Assembly (NCBI RefSeq): GCF_014831675.1
Contig: NZ_VJXY01000003.1
Location: forward strand, 124,001-188,000
Reading direction: 5' to 3'
DNA length: 64,000 bases
Source: Komarekiella delphini-convector SJRDD-AB1
GTDB lineage: Bacteria > Cyanobacteriota > Cyanobacteriia > Cyanobacteriales > Nostocaceae
In this document: positions 46,861 to 55,850 of the stretch, one piece after another
Position numbering within the stretch: position 1 is the stretch's first letter
Layout of the letters: the number at the start of each line of letters is the position of its first letter
Translations under genes and position numbers: made by a program
The notes under the pieces: model-generated
What the model saw: the letters and a program-made list of their open reading frames with translations, nothing else
The model's database searches: none
What the model was told of the DNA's origin: nothing

Positions 46861-47532
46861 ATGACAACAATGATTTGGCTGGAATCTATTACCAAAACTT
46901 ATTACTTAGGAGAAGTCACCGTTCCAATACTCAAGGGAATTCAACTCTCCATTGAGGAAGGGGAATATGTGTCTATTATGGGTGCGTCAGGTTCAGGTAA
47001 ATCTACGTTGATGAATATTGTGGGATGTCTAGATCGTCCCACTACTGGACACTATATTTTTGAAGGCAGAAACCTAACTACTTTTGATGATGATGAATTA
47101 GCGTATATTCGTAACCAAAGAATAGGTTTTGTTTTCCAACAATTTAATTTATTGGCACGGGCAACAGCGCTGGAAAATGTTATGTTACCAATGGTTTACG
47201 CCAATTTACCAAAGCCAAAACGCCGTGAAAGGGCATTGGAAGCTTTGGAACGAGTAGGTTTAGGGGAACGGATTTCTAACCGTCCTAGTCAACTCTCTGG
47301 CGGACAACAACAACGGGTAGCTATTGCTCGCGCTTTGGTCAACCGCCCTGCATTAGTCTTGGCAGATGAACCAACGGGAGCTTTAGACACTGAGACTTCC
47401 CACGAGGTGATGAGTTTACTGACGGAACTTAATCAGCAAGGCATCACGATTGTGATTGTTACTCATGAACCAGACATCGCAGCCCAAACTAAAAGAATTA
47501 TTCGAGTACAAGATGGTATGATTGTCAACTGA
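46861..47532 (+). CDS. ABC-transporter ATP-binding protein of MacB/LolD type
   Basis: A 223-residue ATPase of the MacB/LolD subfamily. Walker A is [20 protein letters not shown], the signature is [19 protein letters not shown], Walker B is [16 protein letters not shown], and the H-loop is VIVTHEPD. The early sequence [20 protein letters not shown] is typical. It energises the permease encoded before it; both belong to the same efflux system. The ATG at 46861 is sound although the gap to the permease is long. Confidence 0.93.
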   Translation: MTTMIWLESITKTYYLGEVTVPILKGIQLSIEEGEYVSIMGASGSGKSTLMNIVGCLDRPTTGHYIFEGRNLTTFDDDELAYIRNQRIGFVFQQFNLLARATALENVMLPMVYANLPKPKRRERALEALERVGLGERISNRPSQLSGGQQQRVAIARALVNRPALVLADEPTGALDTETSHEVMSLLTELNQQGITIVIVTHEPDIAAQTKRIIRVQDGMIVN

Positions 47533-47617
47533 TTCTGTAAATTAAAATCAGAGGGGTAATTTTTGATCGCATCCTCAAAGTTGTAGAGAAATAAAATTAA
47601 TTACCGCATCAAAAGAT

Positions 47618-49069
47618 ATGAATTTTATTTTATTCTTTGTGCATTCTACCTGGATTACCGTGGCGATCGCTTTTCTCATCCCAACTTTAGCTAGAAGTGC
47701 AGATGCAACAACTCCCCCACAAACTCAGAAATCCCCAAGCGTCACGGGTAGTGGTTCTGTACAAGTTCCCAATTCCCTCAATCCCAATCCTAATCTTCTA
47801 CAGTTTCCCACTAAGTCAAAAGAAGTAACGATTCAGGCCACTGTGCCAATTAGCTTAGCGCAAGCTTTGGAACTAGCACGACGCAACAATCGAGAGCTAC
47901 AAGTAGCCCTGTTAGAATTAGAACGCAGTCGCTCGGCGCTACGCGAGTCTCAAGCTGCTTTGTTTCCTACTCTTGGTGTTAATAGCGGTATTACCAACAG
48001 TGGTAATAATCTGATTACAAGTCCACCTGCTGGTAGTACATCTTCATCCAGTACATCTTTTAATGGTTCAGCACAACTGAATTATGACCTCTATACCTCT
48101 GGTAGTCGGCAAGCTAGAATCCGAGCAGCTGAAGAACAGCTACGGTTAGATGAGTTAGATGTTGAGAACAGGTCTTTGGAAATTCGGCTGAATGTCACAA
48201 CTGAATATTATGATTTGCAACAAGCAGATGAACAAGTACGAATTAATCGATCTGCTGTGGAAAATGCCCAGGCTAGTTTACGGGATACTCAAGCTAGAGA
48301 GCAAGCTGGAGTGGGTACGCGATTTGATGTGCTGCAAGCTCAAGTAAATTTAGCAAATGCCCAACAAACTCTAACTAATTCTCTCTCCCAGCAGGAAATT
48401 GCCCGTCGTCGATTAGCAACTCGGTTAAGTTTGGCGCAGTCAGTGAATATCAGTGCAGCAGACCCCGTACAATTAGCGGGTCTTTGGCAACCAACAGTAG
48501 AACAAACTATCATCCAAGCTTTTCAAAACCGTCCAGAACTACAACAGTTTTTGGCACAACGTAATATTAGCGAGCAACAGCGACGACAAGCACTTTCATC
48601 TCTGGGGCCGCAAATTAGTTTGGCTAGTAGTTATAGCCTGCTAGATCGTTTTGACGATGGTGTCGGCGTTACTGATGGCTACTCAGTGGGAGTTCAAGCA
48701 AATCAAAATTTGTTCGATGGAGGAGCAGCAAGAGCGCGTGCGGCTCAATCGAGAGCTAATATTGCGATCGCTGAAAATCAATTTGCTAATCAGCGTGACC
48801 AAATTCGCTTTGATGTAGAACAGTTCTATTCTCAGTTGCAAGCCAATCGGGATAATGTGCAGACTTCTTCTCTAGCTTTAAATCAAGCTAGAGAATCTCT
48901 GAATCTAGCTAGACTGAGGTTTCAAGCTGGTGTAGGCACTCAAACAGAGGTGATTGCTGCTGAAAACGACCTGACAAGAGCAGAAGGTAATCGAGTCGCA
49001 GCTATTTTAAATTACAACCGCGCTCTAGCTAATTTGCAACGCTCTGTTACTTCTAGAAATTCACCCTAG
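47618..49069 (+). CDS. TolC-family outer membrane efflux protein
   Basis: A 483-residue protein. A signal peptide lies at residues 1-27 (AIAFLIPTLARSA). A Pro/Ser/Thr-rich linker follows to about 65. The two repeated halves of a TolC protein follow: ISLAQALELARRNNRELQVA, ELDVENRSLEIRLNVTTEYY and RNISEQQRRQALSSLGPQI. SLALNQARESLNLARLRFQA and GTQTEVIAAENDLTRAEGNR close the second half. It forms the outer channel for the adaptor and ABC transporter upstream. It begins 85 bases after the ATPase and ends the set. Confidence 0.9.
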   Translation: MNFILFFVHSTWITVAIAFLIPTLARSADATTPPQTQKSPSVTGSGSVQVPNSLNPNPNLLQFPTKSKEVTIQATVPISLAQALELARRNNRELQVALLELERSRSALRESQAALFPTLGVNSGITNSGNNLITSPPAGSTSSSSTSFNGSAQLNYDLYTSGSRQARIRAAEEQLRLDELDVENRSLEIRLNVTTEYYDLQQADEQVRINRSAVENAQASLRDTQAREQAGVGTRFDVLQAQVNLANAQQTLTNSLSQQEIARRRLATRLSLAQSVNISAADPVQLAGLWQPTVEQTIIQAFQNRPELQQFLAQRNISEQQRRQALSSLGPQISLASSYSLLDRFDDGVGVTDGYSVGVQANQNLFDGGAARARAAQSRANIAIAENQFANQRDQIRFDVEQFYSQLQANRDNVQTSSLALNQARESLNLARLRFQAGVGTQTEVIAAENDLTRAEGNRVAAILNYNRALANLQRSVTSRNSP

Positions 49070-49090
49070 ATTAGGACGAAAAGACAATAT

Positions 49091-51718
49091 CTAAACTTTT
49101 TTATCAGCAAGTCTAACAACAGCTGTAACTAACTCAGAAGGTTCTGCTGGTTTCGTAACGTGCATCTGAAAACCTGCGGAAATTGCCTGTTGTTGATTAT
49201 ACTCTCCAGCATAGGCAGTGAGAGCGATCGCTGGTATCTGTCCCCCCTGTTCTGGTAGCCAGGTTCTAAGTTGGCGAATCAGCATATAGCCGTCCATGTC
49301 GGGCATCCCAATATCGCTCAATAGAATATCTGGCTTGGACTGTGCTAACGCTTGCAATGCCTTTATCGCCGATGACACCGCGATCACTTCTGCCCCTTCC
49401 TCTGACAGGACGAAGCTGATAAAGTCCCGCGAGTCGGTGTCATCATCAACAACCAGTATTCTAAATCCCTGAAGATTGCCCAAGTTGGAGTTTACTTCGT
49501 CCTCTTGTTGGCTTTCGCTGGCGATTGCGTTTGTATGCCAGAGTGGTAAATTAACTGTAAATATTGCTCCCTGTCCTTCGCCAGCACTTGCTGCTAAGAC
49601 TGTACCACCGTGTAATTCTACTATCTGTTGGACAATCGCAAGCCCTAGTCCCAGTCCACCAAATTTTCTGGTAGTAGCGCTATCTGCTTGGCGAAAATAA
49701 TCAAATACATAAGGTAAAAAGTTAGGGTCAATCCCCTTACCAGTATCAATGACTTGGATTTGAGCACAAGAGTCAACATGCTCTAGCCTAACTTCTACTC
49801 GCCCGCCTGGGGAGGTAAACTTGACGGCGTTGGAAAGTAAATTCCAGATAACTTGTTGCAAACGATTAGAATCACCCATTACTAAGAATGTAGGATGAAT
49901 CTGATCATCTTCAGGAACGAGCAACAATTTCATATTGATGGATTTTGCTTCCGCCGCTAAACGTACTGTCTCCAGTGCAGCCGAAACAGTTGATACTAGG
50001 TTTACCTTGCCAACATTTAACGTCAGTTTGCCCTGGAGAATGCGCGAGACATCCAGTAAGTCTTCAATCAGTTGCGCCTGTAACTTGGCATTTCGCTCAA
50101 TTGTTGCTAAGGCGGCTGCTGTCTTTGCGGCGTCAAATCTACGACTTTGGAGTAGCTTAGACCAACCCAAAATCGGGTTCAGTGGCGATCGCAACTCATG
50201 AGAAAGTACAGCTAGAAACTCATCTTTGATGCCGTTCGCCTCTTCAGCTTGAGTCCGCGCCTGCTGTTCGGCTGCATACAACCGGGTGTTTTCAATTGCG
50301 ATCGATGCCATTTGGGCTAACTGTACAATAATGGCTTCGTCTTCTTCGGTAAACTCACCCTCGTATTTATCAGATAACTGAATTAATCCAATATTACGAC
50401 CATCACGTCCAATTAGCGGTGCAGCTAACCACCCACGCATCGGGGGATGTTTTTCGGCTTCTTTGCCAAACCCCAGCCACCTAGGATGAAGTTCCAGTTC
50501 GGCTTGAGTCATCCGCATAGGACGATTCGTATGGCAGACGCAGGCATAAATCCCTGTACCATCAGGCTTTTCACGATAATCTCGCCATGCAGCGTATTTA
50601 TTTGAGAGTGAAATCGAACTGATCGATTGTGCCCAACTACTCTCAATCGTCATACTGGTAACTGATTGATGTGCGCCGATAATAGCACGCGCCTGCTCCG
50701 TAATTAAGCGGATGACTTCTTCGATAGAGAGTGTGGAATTAATCTTTAATGCTGCCTCAGTCAACCCATGTAATTGGCTGGCGTATTGCTGCGATCGCAC
50801 TAGCATTTTTTCCTGTTCTACTTCTGCTTGTTTGCGATCGGTAATATCAATACATAAGCCAATATAACCAAGAAAATCATTCTCTAAAGTGAAGCGTGGT
50901 GCTCCTATATCTAAAACCCAACGATATTGCCCATCAAAGCGTTTGAGCCGATACTCCATTCTAAAATCTTCACGGACATCAAACGCATTGGCATAAGTTT
51001 CTAAACAGCATTGTAAATCATCAGGATGCACTCCTTGTGTCCAACCATGACCAATTTCTTGCTCCATCGTCCGCCCTGTAAATTCCAGCCAAGGCTTATT
51101 GAAGTAGTAACAGAGTTGATCAACGCCAGACATCCAAATCAGGGTAGAATACGCATCTGCTATTTGACGAAATCGTTCCTCACTCTCCTGTAATGCTGCT
51201 TCTAACCTATTGCACTCAGTGATATCTATATCTATCGCTACCATCTGCATTAATCTGTCTGTTTCGTCTATCCGTTTCTCGCGCGTGATATCACTAAAGG
51301 TTGAAACAATCGCGTAGGGTGCGGTTTCATCAGCCATGAATAAGGGCTGCGAGTTCATCAACAGCCAAATTAACTCACCTTTTGGTTTATACAAACCCAT
51401 AACAAAGTTTAAACAGGGCTTGCCTGTATTCCAAGCAACTATAGCTGGGTGAGTTTCCGCACTCAAAGGCGATCCGTCTTCATGAATAGCTTGCCAAGAG
51501 GAATTGAGGAAAGTCCATCCCTGTATCTGCTCGGACGTGATTCCCAAAATACGCTCGGCGCTGGTATTACATGCTTGTATGCTACCATCAGCAAGCTGAA
51601 ACAGCATCCCTTGTTCGGCAGTAGCGATCGCCGAGTAATACAGTTGTCTGTTGCTATGTGACGGATTCTTTAGCTGCTCATCAGTCAGCTGATAATCTAA
51701 CTTTTCCTGATCTTGCAT
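49091..51718 (-). CDS. Hybrid sensor histidine kinase (PAS-PAS-GAF-HisKA-HATPase-REC)
   Basis: An 875-residue cytoplasmic-type kinase. Two PAS domains (about 28-150 and 180-295, the latter with PWLEFTGRTMEQEIGHGW) precede a GAF domain (about 315-480, with VTSMTIESSWAQSISSI). The kinase core has the intact H-box LSHELRSPLNPILGWS, N-box LLSNAVKFT, DTGKGID and GLGLGLAIV. A receiver domain ends the protein (ILVVDDDTDSRDFISFVL; LLSDIGMPDMDGYMLIRQ). All catalytic motifs look normal. The signal and target are unknown. It is convergent with the TolC gene. Confidence 0.92.
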   Translation of the reverse strand: MQDQEKLDYQLTDEQLKNPSHSNRQLYYSAIATAEQGMLFQLADGSIQACNTSAERILGITSEQIQGWTFLNSSWQAIHEDGSPLSAETHPAIVAWNTGKPCLNFVMGLYKPKGELIWLLMNSQPLFMADETAPYAIVSTFSDITREKRIDETDRLMQMVAIDIDITECNRLEAALQESEERFRQIADAYSTLIWMSGVDQLCYYFNKPWLEFTGRTMEQEIGHGWTQGVHPDDLQCCLETYANAFDVREDFRMEYRLKRFDGQYRWVLDIGAPRFTLENDFLGYIGLCIDITDRKQAEVEQEKMLVRSQQYASQLHGLTEAALKINSTLSIEEVIRLITEQARAIIGAHQSVTSMTIESSWAQSISSISLSNKYAAWRDYREKPDGTGIYACVCHTNRPMRMTQAELELHPRWLGFGKEAEKHPPMRGWLAAPLIGRDGRNIGLIQLSDKYEGEFTEEDEAIIVQLAQMASIAIENTRLYAAEQQARTQAEEANGIKDEFLAVLSHELRSPLNPILGWSKLLQSRRFDAAKTAAALATIERNAKLQAQLIEDLLDVSRILQGKLTLNVGKVNLVSTVSAALETVRLAAEAKSINMKLLLVPEDDQIHPTFLVMGDSNRLQQVIWNLLSNAVKFTSPGGRVEVRLEHVDSCAQIQVIDTGKGIDPNFLPYVFDYFRQADSATTRKFGGLGLGLAIVQQIVELHGGTVLAASAGEGQGAIFTVNLPLWHTNAIASESQQEDEVNSNLGNLQGFRILVVDDDTDSRDFISFVLSEEGAEVIAVSSAIKALQALAQSKPDILLSDIGMPDMDGYMLIRQLRTWLPEQGGQIPAIALTAYAGEYNQQQAISAGFQMHVTKPAEPSELVTAVVRLADKKV

Positions 51719-52297
51719 CTTGTTAGCTTCAAAGAACTAGACGGAAGTTTTTTGTCCAATAATTGTCCAATAAATTTAAGCTGACTCACTTAGAAAGTAG
51801 TTAGCTAGCAGGTTTTTCACAGGAATACTGTATATTTTTGCATAAAAAAAACCCCGTTTTCTTGTAATTCAATTTGGGAAGCAAATAAATCCTCCTAGAG
51901 ATAGGGGTTTAATAAAAACGTTGATAATTTAAAACTATTTAAGATTATTGTTACTCTTGCTAAGTAAATGATTTTACAAATACTTAGTAAAAAAATACTA
52001 CTATAAAGGGAACTGGGGACTAAGGATTGAGAACTAAGTACTGGGAACAATTTACTGGATAAATATTAGCTCATTCCCAATTTCTAATCTTTCATCCCTT
52101 TTATCAATATTTCGTGACCTATGTCAGCATTTTTTGTTTGAATAATCACTGTAAGGGCGTATTTTCAAGTTTTTAGTGATTTTTCTGGAATTTATTAGCG
52201 ATTATTTGCTTAGTTCGTTTACTTTGGGGTGTACTCTCAATATACGGTAGCTTGCAAAAACAGTCTTTAAAATAAATTACACCCTGAGGTGAATGCC
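51719..52297. other. Intergenic region between divergent genes
   Basis: About 580 bases. It includes an AAACCCC/GGGGTTT pair at about 51850-51905, too far apart for a clear terminator, and a short stretch of GGGAACTGGGGACTAAG-type repeat near 52010. No gene is seen. Confidence 0.5.
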
Positions 52298-52954
52298 ATG
52301 AGAAATTATGCTGACCAGCAGGAATTTATATTAAGTCAAATTACAAATAAATGTTTTGATCAACGGGATTTAAGTGGATGTGACTTGAGTGGAATCGACC
52401 TGAGAGCAGTTGATTTAAGTGGTGTTAACTTTATAGGAGCAGATTTGCATGGTGCAGACCTATGTGGCTGTGTTCTAACTCGTGCAAATTTAAGTAATGC
52501 AAATTTAATGGAAGCTAATTTGCGTGAAGCTAATTTGAATGAAGCTTCTTTGTGTGAAGCTAATTTGATAAATGCTGACTTAACACAAGCAAATTTGTGT
52601 GGAACTTTCTTATGGCGAGTGAAATTTACAGGTAGTAAACTTTGGGGTACTTCTTTGTGTGGTGCGGATTTGAGTGAAGCAGACTTGAGCAAAGCCATAT
52701 TAATTGAAGCATCCCTGATTGAAGCTAATTTAGTCAGAGCAAATCTCGCAGGAGCAAAGTTATGTGGAGCAATATTACTAGAAGCTAATTTAACCGAAGC
52801 TAATTTAAATGGTGCAGACCTCACATGGGCAAACTTAACCAAAGCAAACTTAAGTGAAGCCAACCTTTGGGAAACCAACCTGATTTATGCAAAGTTTCGG
52901 GATACCATCATGCCTGATGGCACAATTGAGCAACCTCAGATATTGGTTTATTGA
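52298..52954 (+). CDS. Pentapeptide-repeat protein
   Basis: A 218-residue protein made almost entirely of A(D/N)LXX pentapeptide repeats, for example GVNFIGADLHGADLCGCVLT, ANLSNANLMEANLREANLNE and ADLSEADLSKAILIEASLIE, giving a right-handed quadrilateral beta helix. The ATG at 52298 follows GAGGTG (52286-52291) at good spacing; a GTG at 52289 is in frame but less likely. Function is unknown; some relatives mimic DNA or bind partners. The antisense frame over it is an artefact of the repeats. It is followed by a composite repeat. Confidence 0.9.
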   Translation: MRNYADQQEFILSQITNKCFDQRDLSGCDLSGIDLRAVDLSGVNFIGADLHGADLCGCVLTRANLSNANLMEANLREANLNEASLCEANLINADLTQANLCGTFLWRVKFTGSKLWGTSLCGADLSEADLSKAILIEASLIEANLVRANLAGAKLCGAILLEANLTEANLNGADLTWANLTKANLSEANLWETNLIYAKFRDTIMPDGTIEQPQILVY

Positions 52955-52964
52955 AAGTGGGGGC

Positions 52965-53093
52965 TGGGGATTGGGGATTGGGGAGCAGAGGGGCGGAGGT
53001 CTACGGCAGGAACCCCCAACGCGGGGCGGAGGGGCGGAGGGGCGGAGGAGAGAATAATTATGACGATGACAAATGACAAATAATTAAAACTCA
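52965..53093. repeat. Composite G-rich repeat between pentapeptide gene and fraE
   Basis: GGGGCGGAGG units flank GGAGGTCTACGGCAGGAACC and CCCAACGCGGGG, then GAGAGAATAATTATGACGAT leads into AAATGACAAAT. The block matches 63830-63948 closely, including the AGGTCTACGG core, and shares its tail with 45064-45131. It reaches the stop of fraE. Confidence 0.85.
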
Positions 53094-53869
53094 CGTTGTG
53101 AAAAGACGAAAATAGCGATCGCCAAGAGCATGACACTGTACAATAAGCCATAGCCAGCGCTAGTAATCAATGCAATTGTATCGGGTAGTGCTTGCAAACC
53201 ATAAACGGCGTCATTTTTCAAGTCTAATCGTGATAAATCAGGCAAAATGAGATACAAACCTTGTGTGAGGCGTTCCATACCTGGATTGCGACTAAGACGA
53301 CCTAATTGTACTAAATCTTGGGTAATATTCCCTATTAAATAAACGGCGAATGTTAAAGCAGTTGCTAATAGTGAGTCAGTAAAAACACCCAAGGCAATAG
53401 CTACAGCACCGATTAAAGACAACTGTAAAAATAGGAAAATTGCAGCAATCAGAATACTCACCGTCGGTTTATCAATATTACCAAATTGCAAAAATCCCAG
53501 ATAAATTGTTGTCATCGCAGCGATTAGTACGGCTAGCACTGCGGATAAGCCTAAATATTTGCCAATAATAATTTCACTACGACTGATAGGTTTTGCAATT
53601 AACATCAAAACAGTGCGTTTTTCAATTTCTTTGTTAACCAACCCCGTACCTATAAATATCACAACAATTAAACAAATTGCACTTATCGCCGCCATTCCGA
53701 AGTCTAAAAACATTTTATCTTCAGTCGTTGCCGCAAATTCAGGGAGTACGCGGAAAGCGATCGCAATTATTACTGCATAAAAACCGATAATATATAGGAT
53801 GCGATCGCGTACCACTTCCTGAAACACATTCTTTGCTAGTACAAAAATTCTGCTTAAGTTCATAGTCAT
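53084..53869 (-). CDS. fraE: Filament-integrity ABC-2-type permease FraE
   Basis: A 261-residue membrane protein with about six spans (for example ILYIIGFYAVIIAIAFRVLP; AISAICLIVVIFIGTGLV; VLAVLIAAMTTIYLGFLQFG). The conserved VNKEIEKRTVLMLIAKPISR stretch is the ABC-2 coupling region. FraE is required in Anabaena for filament integrity and acts with FraC and FraD, which are encoded directly upstream. No ATPase is in this cluster. It begins MTMNLSRIFVLAKNVFQEVV; the first ATG lies in repeat-like sequence, so the third codon may be the true start. The gap to fraD (91 bases) holds a palindrome. Confidence 0.88.
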   Translation of the reverse strand: MTMNLSRIFVLAKNVFQEVVRDRILYIIGFYAVIIAIAFRVLPEFAATTEDKMFLDFGMAAISAICLIVVIFIGTGLVNKEIEKRTVLMLIAKPISRSEIIIGKYLGLSAVLAVLIAAMTTIYLGFLQFGNIDKPTVSILIAAIFLFLQLSLIGAVAIALGVFTDSLLATALTFAVYLIGNITQDLVQLGRLSRNPGMERLTQGLYLILPDLSRLDLKNDAVYGLQALPDTIALITSAGYGLLYSVMLLAIAIFVFSQREF

Positions 53870-53891
53870 TTGTCATTTGTCATTAGTCAAG

Positions 53892-53911
53892 AGACGCGAT
53901 TAATCGCGTCT
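53892..53911. repeat. Palindrome between fraD and fraE, copy of the 42514 element
   Basis: AGACGCGATTAATCGCGTCT is a perfect 20-base palindrome, the core of the one at 42514-42541. It is followed by CAAAAGTTATTTTTCCCCCTG, another C-rich repeat, up to the fraD stop. Confidence 0.85.
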
Positions 53912-53960
53912 GTACAAGAGTCAAAAGTTATTTTTCCCCCTGCCCCCTGCTCCCTGCTTC

Positions 53961-54968
53961 TCACTGCTGTGGAGGCGGTGGCCCTGCAATAAATTTATTG
54001 ACGCGATCGCATTCAATTTCTGCAACTGTGATATTATCCCCAGTTCCATTGGTTGCTGCAACTGGTTCGACTCGACAAGATTTTTTGAGGTAATAGCCGC
54101 GTGGATTAGAACTAGGGCCTGTCCAAATACTTAGTAAATCTAATATATACCCAGACTTAATATTGGCTACACGCGGTTCAACACGCCACAGATTTTTCTC
54201 TTCATATTCTGCTAAGTTATTTGCAATTACTTGTTTACCTGCATTGCCTACCTGTAGCTTTGCATCTAACAACCATCTCTCGACTTCTGACCAAGGTCTT
54301 TCAGCTATTTGTTCTTCTATTAGTGGTTGAAGTTTTTCTAGAATTACAACACCGTTTTGTGGGATTTTTTCTGGGCCTTGTGTTCTCACAACAAAGTTAC
54401 TACGCTTAAAATTATCTGCCTGCAAACTGGGATATTCTCGTAACCAATTATCCATCACAAAGTAAAATTGAATCCAACAACTGAGCAACATACAACTGGC
54501 AACTAAAATTAGGATTCTTTGGCGGTCTTCCGGTTTAGGAATCTGAGCTTTAGCGTCAGTATCAGTTCCTTCAATAAATTCTGGAATTGCTGTAATTAGT
54601 GCTGAAATTGTTGGCCAAAGAACAATTGTTCTTGGTGTAATTACATCCTCTTGATCTCCAAAGGCAAAAACACTAACTAAGAATCCGGTAATTACTGCTC
54701 CGACTGGCATAAAAGTACCAGGAACCCTTAACGGGTCTTCAGTGGTATACCAAGCTGTACCAGAAATTAAAAATAACCAACCACAAAATGCAATTATATC
54801 TCTTATATAACCCGTAGCAAAATATGATAGCACCCAAGAAAAAACACTCAAGTAAATAAATGTTTGCCAGGAATAAGCTTTAGGTGGAACTAATACCTTT
54901 TTAACTCCTGCGTAAAGCCCTTCAATAAATTTAAATACTCCAAATGCATCTTTAAACAATACGTTCAT
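53961..54968 (-). CDS. fraD: Filament-integrity septal protein FraD (DUF5357)
   Basis: A 335-residue membrane protein. Four to five membrane helices lie in the first 170 residues (FIYLSVFSWVLSYFATGY; IIAFCGWLFLISGTAWYTT; PVGAVITGFLVSVFAFG; ILILVASCMLLSCWIQFYFV). The rest is periplasmic, with a helical stretch (GVVILEKLQPLIEEQIAERP) and a disulphide-type pair in SCRVEPVAA and AEIECDRVN. FraD localises to the septum in Anabaena and is needed for septal junctions and cell-cell transfer. It is 63 bases after fraC and before fraE, on the same strand, as in the known fraC-fraD-fraE operon. Confidence 0.92.
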   Translation of the reverse strand: MNVLFKDAFGVFKFIEGLYAGVKKVLVPPKAYSWQTFIYLSVFSWVLSYFATGYIRDIIAFCGWLFLISGTAWYTTEDPLRVPGTFMPVGAVITGFLVSVFAFGDQEDVITPRTIVLWPTISALITAIPEFIEGTDTDAKAQIPKPEDRQRILILVASCMLLSCWIQFYFVMDNWLREYPSLQADNFKRSNFVVRTQGPEKIPQNGVVILEKLQPLIEEQIAERPWSEVERWLLDAKLQVGNAGKQVIANNLAEYEEKNLWRVEPRVANIKSGYILDLLSIWTGPSSNPRGYYLKKSCRVEPVAATNGTGDNITVAEIECDRVNKFIAGPPPPQQ

Positions 54969-55031
54969 AATTTACCTCTCTATACTAATTAAGTAATCAC
55001 TGTTTATCCTCTAACCAAAACAATGAAAATT

Positions 55032-55574
55032 CTACTGCCTTGAACTAATAAATAAAACAATAGTAATAGCACTATAGCTCAGTGAATTGGCTATTAATGT
55101 AGTGGTAGCCAAATTTGTACTTTGCAATTTAGCACTGCTTAAACGACGCCATTTCCTTCGTGGAGATGTTTGAGTTTCCTCTTCTCTTTTCCAAGGTGTT
55201 TCAGTTAATGATAGGAGTAAAAATCTTAACAAGAAAAACTTCATTAAAAAAGTAGCAAAGAAAATTATAAAAGCAGTTAGTATTAGTAAAGTTTGGGCAC
55301 TAGCTGATTTAAAGTTATTAAAAAAGACATAATTAATTAGTTCAGATTTAAACTGTATTGGTAATATTGGCTCAGATACAAAAAATATAAACCAACCAAG
55401 TACGCTCGAAAATAAATTTACAGAAATGGCATAAAAAGTACTAGTCTTTTTATCAAATTTTAGCCGATTGTTAAAAACATAAGCTTCGATGGGAATAGCC
55501 ATCAGTATAAATAAAAAGTCAAACAGAATTGCACCAATAGGAAAAATTGTAGGAAGTGTCAAGTTTTCCAGCAT
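55032..55574 (-). CDS. fraC: Filament-integrity protein FraC
   Basis: A 180-residue membrane protein with three to four spans ([57 protein letters not shown]) and a C-terminal tail rich in basic and Ser residues before a last helix ([17 protein letters not shown]). Size and position match FraC, the first gene of the fra operon, which acts in filament integrity with FraD and FraE. A -10-like TATACT is at 55611-55606 on the minus strand. No strong ribosome site is seen. Confidence 0.9.
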   Translation of the reverse strand: MLENLTLPTIFPIGAILFDFLFILMAIPIEAYVFNNRLKFDKKTSTFYAISVNLFSSVLGWFIFFVSEPILPIQFKSELINYVFFNNFKSASAQTLLILTAFIIFFATFLMKFFLLRFLLLSLTETPWKREEETQTSPRRKWRRLSSAKLQSTNLATTTLIANSLSYSAITIVLFISSRQ

Positions 55575-55710
55575 AAAGGGTCAAAGGGAATGGTTAACTT
55601 TAGAGAGTATAACTGTGATCAGCTGATGTGCGTACAAATTGCACATTTTGCGTCAAGACTGTTATTTGTATTTTGTAGTATAAATGACCAATAATAATCC
55701 TTTTTAGGTC

Positions 55711-55815
55711 GTTGACAGTTGACAGTTAACAGTTAACCGTCAACTGTCAACCGTCAACCATCAACCGTCAACAGTCTTTCGTGTTATCCCATCCCCTTTT
55801 AGGAGTGGGATGAAC
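55711..55815. repeat. Heptamer tract plus inverted copy of the 1058 repeat
   Basis: GTTGACAGTTGACAGTTAAC and CGTCAACCGTCAACCATCAA heptamers run from about 55711 to 55775. GTGTTATCCCATCCCCTTTT then AGGAGTGGGATGAAC follows, an inverted diverged copy of the block at 1058-1126 and 57924-57982. It lies between fraC and the CobO-like gene. Confidence 0.8.
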
Positions 55816-55850
55816 TTATCCCTACCTGAGAGTGCATAACGTTAGGTAAG

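Noticed and set aside
52360-52878. 172-residue frame antisense to the pentapeptide gene
   Set aside because: The regular pentapeptide codon pattern leaves the opposite frame open; the sense protein is unmistakable.
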